Source: a virus. From it: a stretch of 44,043 nt of DNA. The stretch's first letter is position 1. Each line of letters starts with the position of its first letter. A program made the translations under genes and the position numbers. Location: positions 1 to 44,043 of IMG/VR virus record IMGVR_UViG_3300020334_000004; one strand, given 5' to 3'. Below are positions 31,801 to 39,539 of the stretch, piece after piece. Under the pieces are notes generated by a model. It was not told where the DNA came from. It worked only from the letters and a program-made list of their open reading frames with translations, and made no database searches.

Positions 31801-34800
31801 TATGATGCTGCTTCTGGTGATGAAGGAGACTTCTTCACTGTAAATTCTTATTCTGCAGACAGATACCAAAGTGATCTTCCAACACTTCCAAATGGACTGA
31901 GTGTTTCTGATCTGGTGGACTTTAGACCAAGAGTAAAACCATTTACTTCCACTACAACATCACCATTTGACTTCTCTAGTAGGCAGTATGATGCCACTTA
32001 CAGATATGTAATCTCACCAGATGAGACTTCTCATGTTGGTTACAGTTACTATCTGCCAAGAATTGATACCATCAGTATTAATCGTTTTGGTGAAGTAGAA
32101 GTTATTCAGGGCGAACCTGATGATGTTCCACAGTCACCTGTTCTTGCTGATGATGCGATGGAAATCGCACAGATTCAATATCCAGCATTCTGCTATAACG
32201 CTGTCAAAGATCCAAGAATTCTGTTCAGAGATAACAGAAGATTCACGATGCGTGATATCGGAAAACTGGAAGACAGAATTGAAAATCTGGAAGAACTTAC
32301 CAGTCTCACGATGCTTGAGTTGAATGCCAAGACATTATCAGTAACAGATGCTAATGGATTGGATAGATTTAAGAGTGGATTTATTGTATCAGACTTCAGA
32401 GATAAGTCTCTGATGAATCCAGATCTCTCTACAGTTGAGATTTCAAAAGAGGGTGCTACTGCTATTGCCCCTATTGATTTTTGGTCAATCAATGCAGATC
32501 TTGGACTTGATCCAAATATCGATAGAACAACGGCAGACCTTAGTCAGAATCTTCGTCTTCTGGATACCAATATTCAAAAGACTGGTGATATGCTCACCCT
32601 CAAGTATGATGAAGTTGAATTCTTAAATCAACCACATGCGACTAATGTTGAGAATGTAAACCCATTTAACGTTATCGTTTTCGTTGGTGGAGTTCAATTA
32701 GATCCTCCATCAGATAACTGGGTAAGAACTATCTACATTGATGACCATAGAACTGAGCAGACTGGTGCTCAGTGGAAGCAAGAAGCAAACACAACCAGAG
32801 ATGTAGATAAAAAGACTGAATATGTCACCTATAAGAAAGGTGGTGGCAGAGGTGAGAGAAAAACAAGAGCTTTCACTACTACAACAATCACAACTACAAC
32901 GAAGTATACACCAAAACTCAAAGGACCTGCTAGAGAGTTTAACTATGTTGAGGATGTAAAAGTATCTGGTGAAGCAGATCCTTGGATGCGTTCTAGAAAC
33001 GTATACTTTAATGCTGATGGTTTAAGACCATACACCAAGCATTATAAGTATCTTGATAGTCAGCAAGTTGATGTAATTCCTAAGGTTTGTGAAATTCAGA
33101 TGAGATCTGGAACTTTCCAAGTCTTTGAAGATGCAGACATCTATGATGCCAATAACAATAAGATTGGTATGATTAGAATCCAAGCACCTAATCATAAGTT
33201 TGGCGATACATCAAGACCAGACATTGGTGCTGGACTTGGTTCTCCAGCAACTTTAGTTGAAACGTATAGCGTTGACCCATATGATAGAGACAGACCTGCA
33301 CCTGGTGCTGGATATTCTCCAACATCTAGACTAATCAACTTTGGTGTAAGATCTCTCGCAAACCTAGAAAAATATTATGGATATGTTGAGAAAGGAGCAA
33401 AAGTTGTTGGTCGCTCTTCAAGTGCTGAAGCAACAATTACCAGAGCAGAATTGATTTCTGATAACTGGGGAGATATTGTTGGAAACTTCTTCTTTAGAGA
33501 TCCTAATAGCAAGCCAAGACCTGCTACTAGAGTCAAGGCAGGAACTAAGACTGTAAAAATTACAGCAACTCCACCAAACACAGTTGTACTTCCAGGATCT
33601 ACTAGATTTGCTAGTGAAGCAATCGGTGAATATTCTGGTTCTGGAACTATTCTCACACAAGAGACATCTAGAGTTTCTGTAAGAAATCCACCCAAACCAG
33701 CAGCAAAACCAACAGAAGTTCAAGTTGAAGTAAAAGCACCTCATAGAGATCCACTGGCACAGTCATTTACTGTTCCTGGAAAAGGTATTTTCCTCACATC
33801 ATTCGATCTGTATTTTGCTGCCAAACCAACAGGTACAACTAAGGTCAAGATTGAACTTAGAACAATGGAACTCGGTATTCCAACTGATAGGTTGGTTGCT
33901 GACTGGTGTAGAGTTAATCTCAGACCAGAAGATATTCAAATTAATGAAGCAGATCCATTCAATCCAATCCCAACAAGAGTAAGATTCCCATCACCAGTAT
34001 TTCTGGAAGGTGGTGATAAAGAATATGCGATTGTTGTTCTGTCCCCAGACTCTGATGAATATGAAATGTGGACTGCAACAATGGGTAAGAAGACTGTTAG
34101 AACAACATCTTTACCTGATGTTCAAAACGTTGTTGTCACCAAGCAATATATTGGTGGTTCTCTGTTTAAGTCTCAGAATGGTACAATTTGGACACCATCA
34201 CAGTTTCAAGATCTCACCTTCAAGATTTACAAAGCACAATTTGTTAAGTCTGGTACTTTAACTTGGTATAACTCTGACATTGGTTCTAGTAGAGGAAGTG
34301 ATAACTCACACACTCTCAATACCAACCCAATTGAATCTTTACCAAGAAAACTGAAACTTCCAATCAATAATGGTGGAAATGCCACAACTGCAGCAACAAC
34401 TGTTGGTACAAAAATTGGTGAAGGAAGTAATGATGGAGGTATTACTGGTTTTATAGAAAATCTTGGTGCTCCCGCAGCTACTATCACTCTTGATGTTGCT
34501 GGAAGTGGATATGCAAACGGAACGCACACAACATGTAATCTGACATCTCTTACTGGAAAAGGTACTGGTGGTCAGGTAACTCTTACAGTTGCTGGTGGTG
34601 TGGTTACTGGAGCAACCCTTACCAATAATGGTTCTGGTTATGTTGCTGGTGAGCAAGTTGAGATTGATACATCAACAATTGGTTCAACTGCTGCTGTTAG
34701 AAAGGGTAAAGGTGCTAAATTAACAATCACCACAATCGGCACAGTTGATACTTTATATCTGAATGATGTTCAAGGTGAGAATTTTACAGATACCACACAA

Positions 34801-36252
34801 CTATTCACAATCGCTGCCAACGGAACTAGAACTTCTGCTGGATCTAATGTTACAGTAAATGGTGGATCAAGTCTTATTGATAACAGATTCTCTGGAAATG
34901 TATTCCGTGTCAAGCAACAAACTCATGCACACCACGGTGGTAATAACAAAGTCAAGATTGAAGATATTCAACCTGACACTAAGAGAACACAACTCACTTC
35001 AACATTTGGTCTGACTGATACAAATGTCTCGGTTGCTGATACCACAGTATTTACAACCTTTGAAGGAATTACTACCTCAAGAGGTTATGCACTTGTAAAC
35101 AATGAGATTATTCACTTTACTGATGTAAATGAGACTAGTGCTCCTGCTGGTACGTTGACCATCTCAAATAGAAATCTTGATGGAACGATTAAGATTGAGC
35201 ATGGAATTGATTCCAGCATTCAACCATATGAAGTCAATGGTGTTTCTTTGACCAGAATCAATAGAACACATGATGTACCATCAACATCATATACCCTTGA
35301 TGAATCTGATATTGATTTCTACTATCTTGAAGTTGACAGATCTCTGGAATCTCCTACTATTAGAGATAGTGGAGCAAATCAACTTTCATTCACAAGTGAA
35401 AAAGGATTTGGTGGAGATACTGTTGGTATTTCTCAAAACTGCCAGTTTAGTTCTCTAGTTCCACAATTTAATGTCATTACTCCAGGTCTTGGAACCAAGA
35501 TTACCTGTAATGTAAGGACAATTTCAGGAACAAGTTCTGGTGGAACAGAAGTTTCATTCCTTGATCAGGGATATGAATCAGTAACTCTGAACAAACCACA
35601 TCAGTTCAGCACCCCAAGAATGGTCGCTTCTAAAGTTAATGAAGAGGCAAGATTGGGTACGTTACCAAGTAAGAAGTCACTCACATTAAGAGTTGATTTT
35701 GCATCTGATAATCAAGATCTATCTCCAATGATGGATGCGGCAAACGCAACATTCATTCTTGGAAGAAATAAAGCAAATAATCCAGTTAGTGATTATTCTA
35801 CAGATCATAGATCTAATGAAATCATTGGTGATCCACATGGTGCTGTATTTGTAACCAAATCTGTTTCTCTCGCACAACCAGCAACAAGCCTCAAGGTTAT
35901 CATTGCTGCGAACAGACAAGAAGATGCTGACTTCAGAGTCTTCTATCAACTGTTCAAAGCAGATTCCACTGAGGTTGATCAGAAGTTTATCCCATTCCCA
36001 GGATATGATAATCTTCTGGACACTGATGGTGATGGATTTGGAGATAGAGTCAAAGATCCAGACAAGAACAGTGGTAGAGCAGATGCATTTGTGACACCTA
36101 ACCAGAATACTGAAAACTCCTTCTCAGAATATCAGTTTAGTGCTGATAACTTGGAACAGTTTACAGCATTCTCTATTAAGGTAGTCATGAGTACAACTAA
36201 TGAATCAACACCTGTTAAACTGAGAGACTTTAGAGCAATTGCCTTAGCATGA
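28810..36252 (+). CDS. DUF4815-type giant structural protein (2480 aa)
   Basis: The N-terminus (VSPYYDDFDKDDNFYKVLFKPGFPVQARELTGLQ, then QNQIESFGSHMFKEGS) is the signature of the DUF4815 phage structural family. The first 1200 residues include a coiled coil (DIGKLEDRIENLEELTSLTMLEL). Around residues 1635-1800 lies DPLAQSFTVPGKGIFLTSFDLYF with associated strands, typical of tail-fibre or receptor-side modules. Residues around 1890-1965 contain 'GSGY' repeats. A Ca-binding-like DTDGDGFGDRVKDPD occurs at about 2404. It probably forms a long fibre or baseplate periphery, in the place of T4 gp9-gp12. It overlaps the next gene by 4 bases. Confidence 0.82.
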   Translation: MPQKTNLNVSPYYDDFDKDDNFYKVLFKPGFPVQARELTGLQSILQNQIESFGSHMFKEGSMVIPGGITCDNVFTTIKVNPTHLGIDVTIYLDALTSGKGTRVKGQTSGATGRVRGYLLPPDEGVEEITLFIKYKDGGLDGESTEFTDGEILILEENITYGNTTLVSGDTVLTLTGSNATAVGYAVGVSPGVYFIRGTFVDVPESLIVLDPYNNEPSFRVGWDIVEEIVTADKDESLNDNAKGFTNYAAPGADRLKISVKLAKKQLTDTEDTNFVELVRVDEGVIKKLQNKAQYNLIRDYFAKRTFDESGDYAVENFIVDTADQLNDETGNGGLFRFDEVTDQGNIPSKDQIAVKVSAGTAYVRGYDVDLVGSTILDVPKPRTTKTIKSSVVPFSMGGKLKVNNVTGTPFINIGDLSSGSNNTSSNTIELYAARRNHSGINNITNAATAGLGTKIGDARVYWFGLSDDTYKNVATEFDLYLFDIQTYTEVTLANTYSLTDVPVGSYFRGLSSGATGYLATSSSNTYSLRQTSGKFMTGEQVIINEDVEFQSGITALDVFTTDDIKAVFQDVATKNGIAGTPNFIADTVLYPVELPNFAKTDMITIPSAGTGTKSGCTVAGRFFAGQTGIVARGSQRGRTIKYQNGNADPVYANIDSINADGTEIDITVNAQAVAGVYRNVNAAGKYTFSIMAPKITNFGSTGLYAPMPIANTASVDLGRADLTITRQIVTSFSGSQISLTLTDAVEATEGLTNVFYESFDAERYSVYYSDGTIEELTDSNFVLGANGESITLNGLSKTNDTNTIVNVTLSKRVISHKTKNFLRSEQVTIDKTQKKSALNGLTANKFYGLRIEDNDISLNVPDVVNVRAILESTDSNAPVLDTLTFATGLALDQNAIVGEKITGRDSRAVAQVVGRTATTITYVRRNSNNFVVGETVTFGDSAIEAIVQKTTKGSYVDLTANYRLVDGNGHEYCDFSKIQRRPGSPTPDKQLLVIFDRYDAASGDEGDFFTVNSYSADRYQSDLPTLPNGLSVSDLVDFRPRVKPFTSTTTSPFDFSSRQYDATYRYVISPDETSHVGYSYYLPRIDTISINRFGEVEVIQGEPDDVPQSPVLADDAMEIAQIQYPAFCYNAVKDPRILFRDNRRFTMRDIGKLEDRIENLEELTSLTMLELNAKTLSVTDANGLDRFKSGFIVSDFRDKSLMNPDLSTVEISKEGATAIAPIDFWSINADLGLDPNIDRTTADLSQNLRLLDTNIQKTGDMLTLKYDEVEFLNQPHATNVENVNPFNVIVFVGGVQLDPPSDNWVRTIYIDDHRTEQTGAQWKQEANTTRDVDKKTEYVTYKKGGGRGERKTRAFTTTTITTTTKYTPKLKGPAREFNYVEDVKVSGEADPWMRSRNVYFNADGLRPYTKHYKYLDSQQVDVIPKVCEIQMRSGTFQVFEDADIYDANNNKIGMIRIQAPNHKFGDTSRPDIGAGLGSPATLVETYSVDPYDRDRPAPGAGYSPTSRLINFGVRSLANLEKYYGYVEKGAKVVGRSSSAEATITRAELISDNWGDIVGNFFFRDPNSKPRPATRVKAGTKTVKITATPPNTVVLPGSTRFASEAIGEYSGSGTILTQETSRVSVRNPPKPAAKPTEVQVEVKAPHRDPLAQSFTVPGKGIFLTSFDLYFAAKPTGTTKVKIELRTMELGIPTDRLVADWCRVNLRPEDIQINEADPFNPIPTRVRFPSPVFLEGGDKEYAIVVLSPDSDEYEMWTATMGKKTVRTTSLPDVQNVVVTKQYIGGSLFKSQNGTIWTPSQFQDLTFKIYKAQFVKSGTLTWYNSDIGSSRGSDNSHTLNTNPIESLPRKLKLPINNGGNATTAATTVGTKIGEGSNDGGITGFIENLGAPAATITLDVAGSGYANGTHTTCNLTSLTGKGTGGQVTLTVAGGVVTGATLTNNGSGYVAGEQVEIDTSTIGSTAAVRKGKGAKLTITTIGTVDTLYLNDVQGENFTDTTQLFTIAANGTRTSAGSNVTVNGGSSLIDNRFSGNVFRVKQQTHAHHGGNNKVKIEDIQPDTKRTQLTSTFGLTDTNVSVADTTVFTTFEGITTSRGYALVNNEIIHFTDVNETSAPAGTLTISNRNLDGTIKIEHGIDSSIQPYEVNGVSLTRINRTHDVPSTSYTLDESDIDFYYLEVDRSLESPTIRDSGANQLSFTSEKGFGGDTVGISQNCQFSSLVPQFNVITPGLGTKITCNVRTISGTSSGGTEVSFLDQGYESVTLNKPHQFSTPRMVASKVNEEARLGTLPSKKSLTLRVDFASDNQDLSPMMDAANATFILGRNKANNPVSDYSTDHRSNEIIGDPHGAVFVTKSVSLAQPATSLKVIIAANRQEDADFRVFYQLFKADSTEVDQKFIPFPGYDNLLDTDGDGFGDRVKDPDKNSGRADAFVTPNQNTENSFSEYQFSADNLEQFTAFSIKVVMSTTNESTPVKLRDFRAIALA

Positions 36253-36464
36253 TGGAAGAAGATTTAATTAAGGTAGAGGGAGAAACAGATCTTTACCGTG
36301 ATCGTAGAACTGGCGCTATCGTTAATACCGATAGTGCTGGTTATTCGCAGTACATGAAAATGAAGCAAAGAAGGCAGACAGAACGGGAAGAACTTGATAC
36401 ACTGAAGAGAGATATTGAAGAAATCAAATCACTACTAAAGGAGCTTACTAATGGACCCAAATGA
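36249..36464 (+). CDS. Conserved small structural-cluster protein, 71 aa
   Basis: A 71-aa protein (MMEEDLIKVE...). The N-terminal DLYRDRRTGAIVNTDSAGYSQYM is a conserved block in T4-like cyanophage and related phage proteins, followed by a coiled coil REELDTLKRDIEEIKSLLKEL. The same pattern (DLYRD.xTGAI.N) occurs in many T4-like phages near tail genes. It likely trimerises or bridges structural proteins. It is coupled to both neighbours: ATGATG at 36249, and a 14-base overlap with the next gene. Confidence 0.75.
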   Translation: MMEEDLIKVEGETDLYRDRRTGAIVNTDSAGYSQYMKMKQRRQTEREELDTLKRDIEEIKSLLKELTNGPK

Positions 36465-36621
36465 AATCGTATTGGAGAACCTTTCAAAGAGTTTTGAGTA
36501 TACAAAACTAGCGAAAGAAATAGATTCTTGCGATGATAGGGAAACTTTGAAGGATATTGCCAAGTCTTATGCAAAATTATATCTCAAGCAACAAGAGGTA
36601 GTGGGACGATTGGGAATATAA
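36451..36621 (+). CDS. Hypothetical helical protein, 56 aa
   Basis: A 56-aa helix-rich protein (MDPNEIVLEN...) with an AAGGAG SD at 36437-36442. The sequence IDSCDDRETLKDIAKSYAKLYLKQQEVV looks like two helices with a short turn. It starts inside the end of the preceding gene, and its final codons form part of the late promoter TATAAATA (36617-36624). Function unknown. Confidence 0.75.
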   Translation: MDPNEIVLENLSKSFEYTKLAKEIDSCDDRETLKDIAKSYAKLYLKQQEVVGRLGI

Positions 36622-36624
36622 ATA
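36617..36624 (+). promoter_or_regulatory. Late promoter (TATAAATA)
   Basis: A perfect TATAAATA overlapping the stop codon of the 56-aa gene and 28 bases before the next ATG. It probably drives the 75-aa, fibre-like and neck genes. Confidence 0.75.
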
Positions 36625-36652
36625 ATTCCTAGATCCTGAAACTCTATAGTAA

Positions 36653-36880
36653 ATGGCTGATATTAAGGTCAGGGTAGGGCAAACACCTGCAGTAAAAGTA
36701 ATATCTTCACTTGCTGGTGCCCAGGGATTATCCTTGGCTGAACTTAGCGATGTTAGTGCCTCCAACTTACAGAATGGCATGGTCCTTGTTTATAACAGTG
36801 CCATCCAAAAGTGGGAAGCAACGTTGACTCTTACACCAGGTGCAACACAGAATTTAGACATCAACGGAGGAAATTTCTGA
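36653..36880 (+). CDS. Small structural protein, 75 aa
   Basis: A 75-aa protein with the sequence LSLAELSDVSASNLQNGMVLVYNSAIQKWEATLTL, a motif (LSDVD...DG.VLVYN...KWEA) found in many phage fibre and tail proteins and normally a short beta-module. It ends DINGGNF, which also terminates other cyanophage structural proteins and is similar to the C-terminus of the next gene (LDGGTF). It probably sits in the same complex as the following fibre-like protein. Confidence 0.72.
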   Translation: MADIKVRVGQTPAVKVISSLAGAQGLSLAELSDVSASNLQNGMVLVYNSAIQKWEATLTLTPGATQNLDINGGNF

Positions 36881-36881
36881 C

Positions 36882-38516
36882 ATGGCAAGTATTATCAGGA
36901 TCAAAAGATCCTCAGGTACTAGTAAACCATCTGCTTTACAATGGGGCGAATACGGTTATGTAACTGGTATTGGTAGTTTCGGAGGAACTAACCAATATAA
37001 GGATAGAGTTTTCCTCGGTGATGATGGAACTAACGTAAATCCAATTGGTGGTTTTTTCTACACCTCCATGATGGAGCACGCTGCTGGTGCCATCGCAGGA
37101 CAAGCAAATGCCAACACTAGAAACCAAGATAGGGGTGTTGTTGCAGTTCTTGCTCCAGCAACTAACAGTGGTTTAGGTGGTGCCGAGTCACTTAAAGTTG
37201 ACGAGTGGAACGTAGATAATTTAAGACTTGATGGAAATGTAATTTCTTCCACAAATACTGATGGGGATATTAAGTTAGACCCTAATGGTTCTGGTGAAGT
37301 TCATATTCCAGATGACACTTTCTTATCATTTGGTGATGATAAAGATGCCAAGATTGAATACGATGAGAATGGAACAAATCGTGTTCAAGTAACTGGAGCA
37401 CAGTGGACTTGGAATACTGGTATTCAAGTTAGTGGATTTCCAGCACTCTTTGATCAAGTAAAGATTGAAGATAATGTCATCTCCACAATGGCAGGTGGAA
37501 CTGATACTCTTTACATTGACCCATATCCCGATGGTCTGAGTAATGAAGGTACTGTTGTTGTTAAAGGTAACCTTCAGGTTGATGGCACAACCACAACTGT
37601 TAACTCGACTTCTAAAACCTTAAACGATCCAATTCTTCATGTTGGTGATACTACAAGCACCAGAACTGTCATGGCAGATGCCAACAGTGGTGCTACAACA
37701 CTGACTCTGGATTCTGTTGTAGGTATCAACACTGGTGATGGAATTACTGCTGCAGCAGGTATCGCAAACAATACCACGATTACTGCATATAATCCTGGTA
37801 CTAAAGCAATTACGATTAGTAATGCCACAAACGCTGGTATTAGCACAACTACTCAAGTAACAATCACCCACGGATACGATAGTAATACTGATAGAGGTAT
37901 TTCTTTCGCATTCAATACAAGTTCTGGAGTTTCCAATAATAAAACTGGATTCTTCGGTATGGACGATAGTTCCATTGCCGTCAGCACAGCAGATGCTGAT
38001 AACCATGGAACTCATGCAGACGACAGCAGAAGATGGACCTATGTTCCCGACGCTACTATTACTAATAGCGTTGTTGCGGGAACCAAAGGTTTCCTTGATA
38101 TTAAAGGTATCTATTACCAGTCTGGTGATTATTCTACTGGTGGTGTTGTCTACTTTGATGACACCGGTCTTCAAAGATCTACTAACGCACCTGCAACTCC
38201 TGTAGTTACGTCTAAGCAGGTCTTAACTGCTATCACTAAAAATACTCTCGCACTGAATGTAGCAATTACTGCTTCTGCAGGTGATATTATTAGACAAGAT
38301 ACAACTGGTGCCTACGGTATTGTTGAAACTGGTGTTAGTGGTTCAACCTCTGTCAATCTTATCGGAGTTGAAGGAACATTTAACACTTCTGCCAACTTAA
38401 GAAGAGAAGGTCAAAGTGGTGCAATCGCTAACCTTGCTTCAGTTCCCAACACAGTTAGCGTAATATATACTAATAAGCCCCACTGGACTTCAACTCTGGA
38501 CGGGGGTACGTTCTGA
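36882..38516 (+). CDS. Tail-fibre-like structural protein, 544 aa
   Basis: Starts MASIIRIKRSSGTSKPSALQWGEYGYV, a phage fibre N-terminal motif (IKRSS....P..L..GE.AY), followed by RVFLGDDG and the repeated LRLDGNVISST / LDPNGSGEVHIPDDTFLSFGDD..AKIEYDENG stretch. The centre and C-terminus are Thr/Ser/Gly-rich beta-structure with T.LTLDSVVGINTGDGI units. This architecture is typical of cyanophage tail fibres or whiskers; the exact location on the virion is unknown. It occupies the space between the T4 gp9-12 functions and gp13. Confidence 0.78.
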   Translation: MASIIRIKRSSGTSKPSALQWGEYGYVTGIGSFGGTNQYKDRVFLGDDGTNVNPIGGFFYTSMMEHAAGAIAGQANANTRNQDRGVVAVLAPATNSGLGGAESLKVDEWNVDNLRLDGNVISSTNTDGDIKLDPNGSGEVHIPDDTFLSFGDDKDAKIEYDENGTNRVQVTGAQWTWNTGIQVSGFPALFDQVKIEDNVISTMAGGTDTLYIDPYPDGLSNEGTVVVKGNLQVDGTTTTVNSTSKTLNDPILHVGDTTSTRTVMADANSGATTLTLDSVVGINTGDGITAAAGIANNTTITAYNPGTKAITISNATNAGISTTTQVTITHGYDSNTDRGISFAFNTSSGVSNNKTGFFGMDDSSIAVSTADADNHGTHADDSRRWTYVPDATITNSVVAGTKGFLDIKGIYYQSGDYSTGGVVYFDDTGLQRSTNAPATPVVTSKQVLTAITKNTLALNVAITASAGDIIRQDTTGAYGIVETGVSGSTSVNLIGVEGTFNTSANLRREGQSGAIANLASVPNTVSVIYTNKPHWTSTLDGGTF

Positions 38517-38524
38517 GGTAATTA

Positions 38525-38710
38525 ATGGAAAACCAAAGTGAAGTGGATGTAAACGTTCTCATCAAAATTTATAATTCAAAATTAGCAGCAGTATCCAATC
38601 AAAATGTTCTTCTTGAGGCAAAGTTAGCAACTATGTCTCAAGATTTTCAGGAACAAATGGATGCACTACTTGAAGAAAACGCCGAACTTAAGGCACAATT
38701 AGAAAAGTAA
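38525..38710 (+). CDS. Small coiled-coil protein, 61 aa
   Basis: A 61-aa protein (MENQSEVDVN...) that is predicted to be almost entirely coiled coil (VLLEAKLATMSQDFQEQMDALLEENAELKAQLEK). A GAGG SD at 38516-38519 precedes the ATG. It lies 8 bases after the fibre gene and 1 base before gp13. A short coiled coil between a fibre gene and a neck gene could be a fibre trimerisation or adaptor element. Confidence 0.72.
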   Translation: MENQSEVDVNVLIKIYNSKLAAVSNQNVLLEAKLATMSQDFQEQMDALLEENAELKAQLEK

Positions 38711-38711
38711 T

Positions 38712-39539
38712 ATGGCAAAACCATCAACTAGACAAGGACTTATCGATTATTGCTTGCGCCAACTTGGTGCTCCTGTCCTAGAAATCAATGTGGATGATGA
38801 CCAAATTGATGATCTAGTTGATGATGCCTTACAATACTTCAACGAACGTCACTATGACGGTGTTGAGAAGATGTATCTTAAGTATAAGTTTACTCAAGAT
38901 GATATAGACAGAGGTAAAGCAGTACCTACAACTGGAACTGGTATTCAATCTACAACAGCAACTGGTGGTGGATTTAGTAATACCTGGTATGAAAATTCAA
39001 ATTTCATCAATGTTCCAGATTCCGTAATTGGAGTCGAAAAGATTTTTAAGTTTGATACTAGTTCCATTTCTGGTGGAATGTTCAGTATCAAGTATCAATT
39101 GTTTTTGAATGATCTCTACTATTTCAATTCAGTTGAACTTCTTCAGTATTCGATGACCAAATCATATCTGGAAGATATCGATTTCTTATTGACTCCAGAT
39201 AAACAAATTAGATTTAACAAGAGACAAGATAGATTATATCTGGATATTGACTGGGGTTCACAACCTGCAGGCGAATATATTATTCTTGAATGTTATAGAG
39301 CACTTGATCCAGAAACATTTACTCAAGTTTATAACGACAGTTTTATGAAACTGTATCTCACTGCTCTTATTAAGAGGCAGTGGGGAAGAAATCTTAGCAA
39401 ATTTAGAGGTGTCAAACTTCCTGGTGGTATTGAACTGAATGGTGGAGAGATTCTCCAACAGGCAGAATCAGAACTTGCAGACATCAGAGGAAGAATGATG
39501 TCTGAGTTTGAATTACCACCCCTCGACTTTATTGGATAA
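38712..39539 (+). CDS. gp13: Neck protein gp13
   Basis: A 275-aa protein with the gp13 signature RQGLIDYCLRQLGAPVLEINVDDDQIDDLVDDALQYFNERHYDGVEKMYLK at the N-terminus and KLYLTALIKRQWGRNLSKF near the C-terminus (T4 gp13 is 309 aa). gp13 forms a ring that seals the portal vertex after DNA packaging and joins gp14 and the tail. Its stop shares the TAATG with gp14. Confidence 0.93.
   Translation: MAKPSTRQGLIDYCLRQLGAPVLEINVDDDQIDDLVDDALQYFNERHYDGVEKMYLKYKFTQDDIDRGKAVPTTGTGIQSTTATGGGFSNTWYENSNFINVPDSVIGVEKIFKFDTSSISGGMFSIKYQLFLNDLYYFNSVELLQYSMTKSYLEDIDFLLTPDKQIRFNKRQDRLYLDIDWGSQPAGEYIILECYRALDPETFTQVYNDSFMKLYLTALIKRQWGRNLSKFRGVKLPGGIELNGGEILQQAESELADIRGRMMSEFELPPLDFIG

Noticed and set aside
36936-38205. 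Several open frames on both strands opposite the fibre-like gene
   Set aside because: They are out-of-frame shadows of a Thr/Ser/Gly-rich coding sequence, without starts, SD sites or recognisable sequence.
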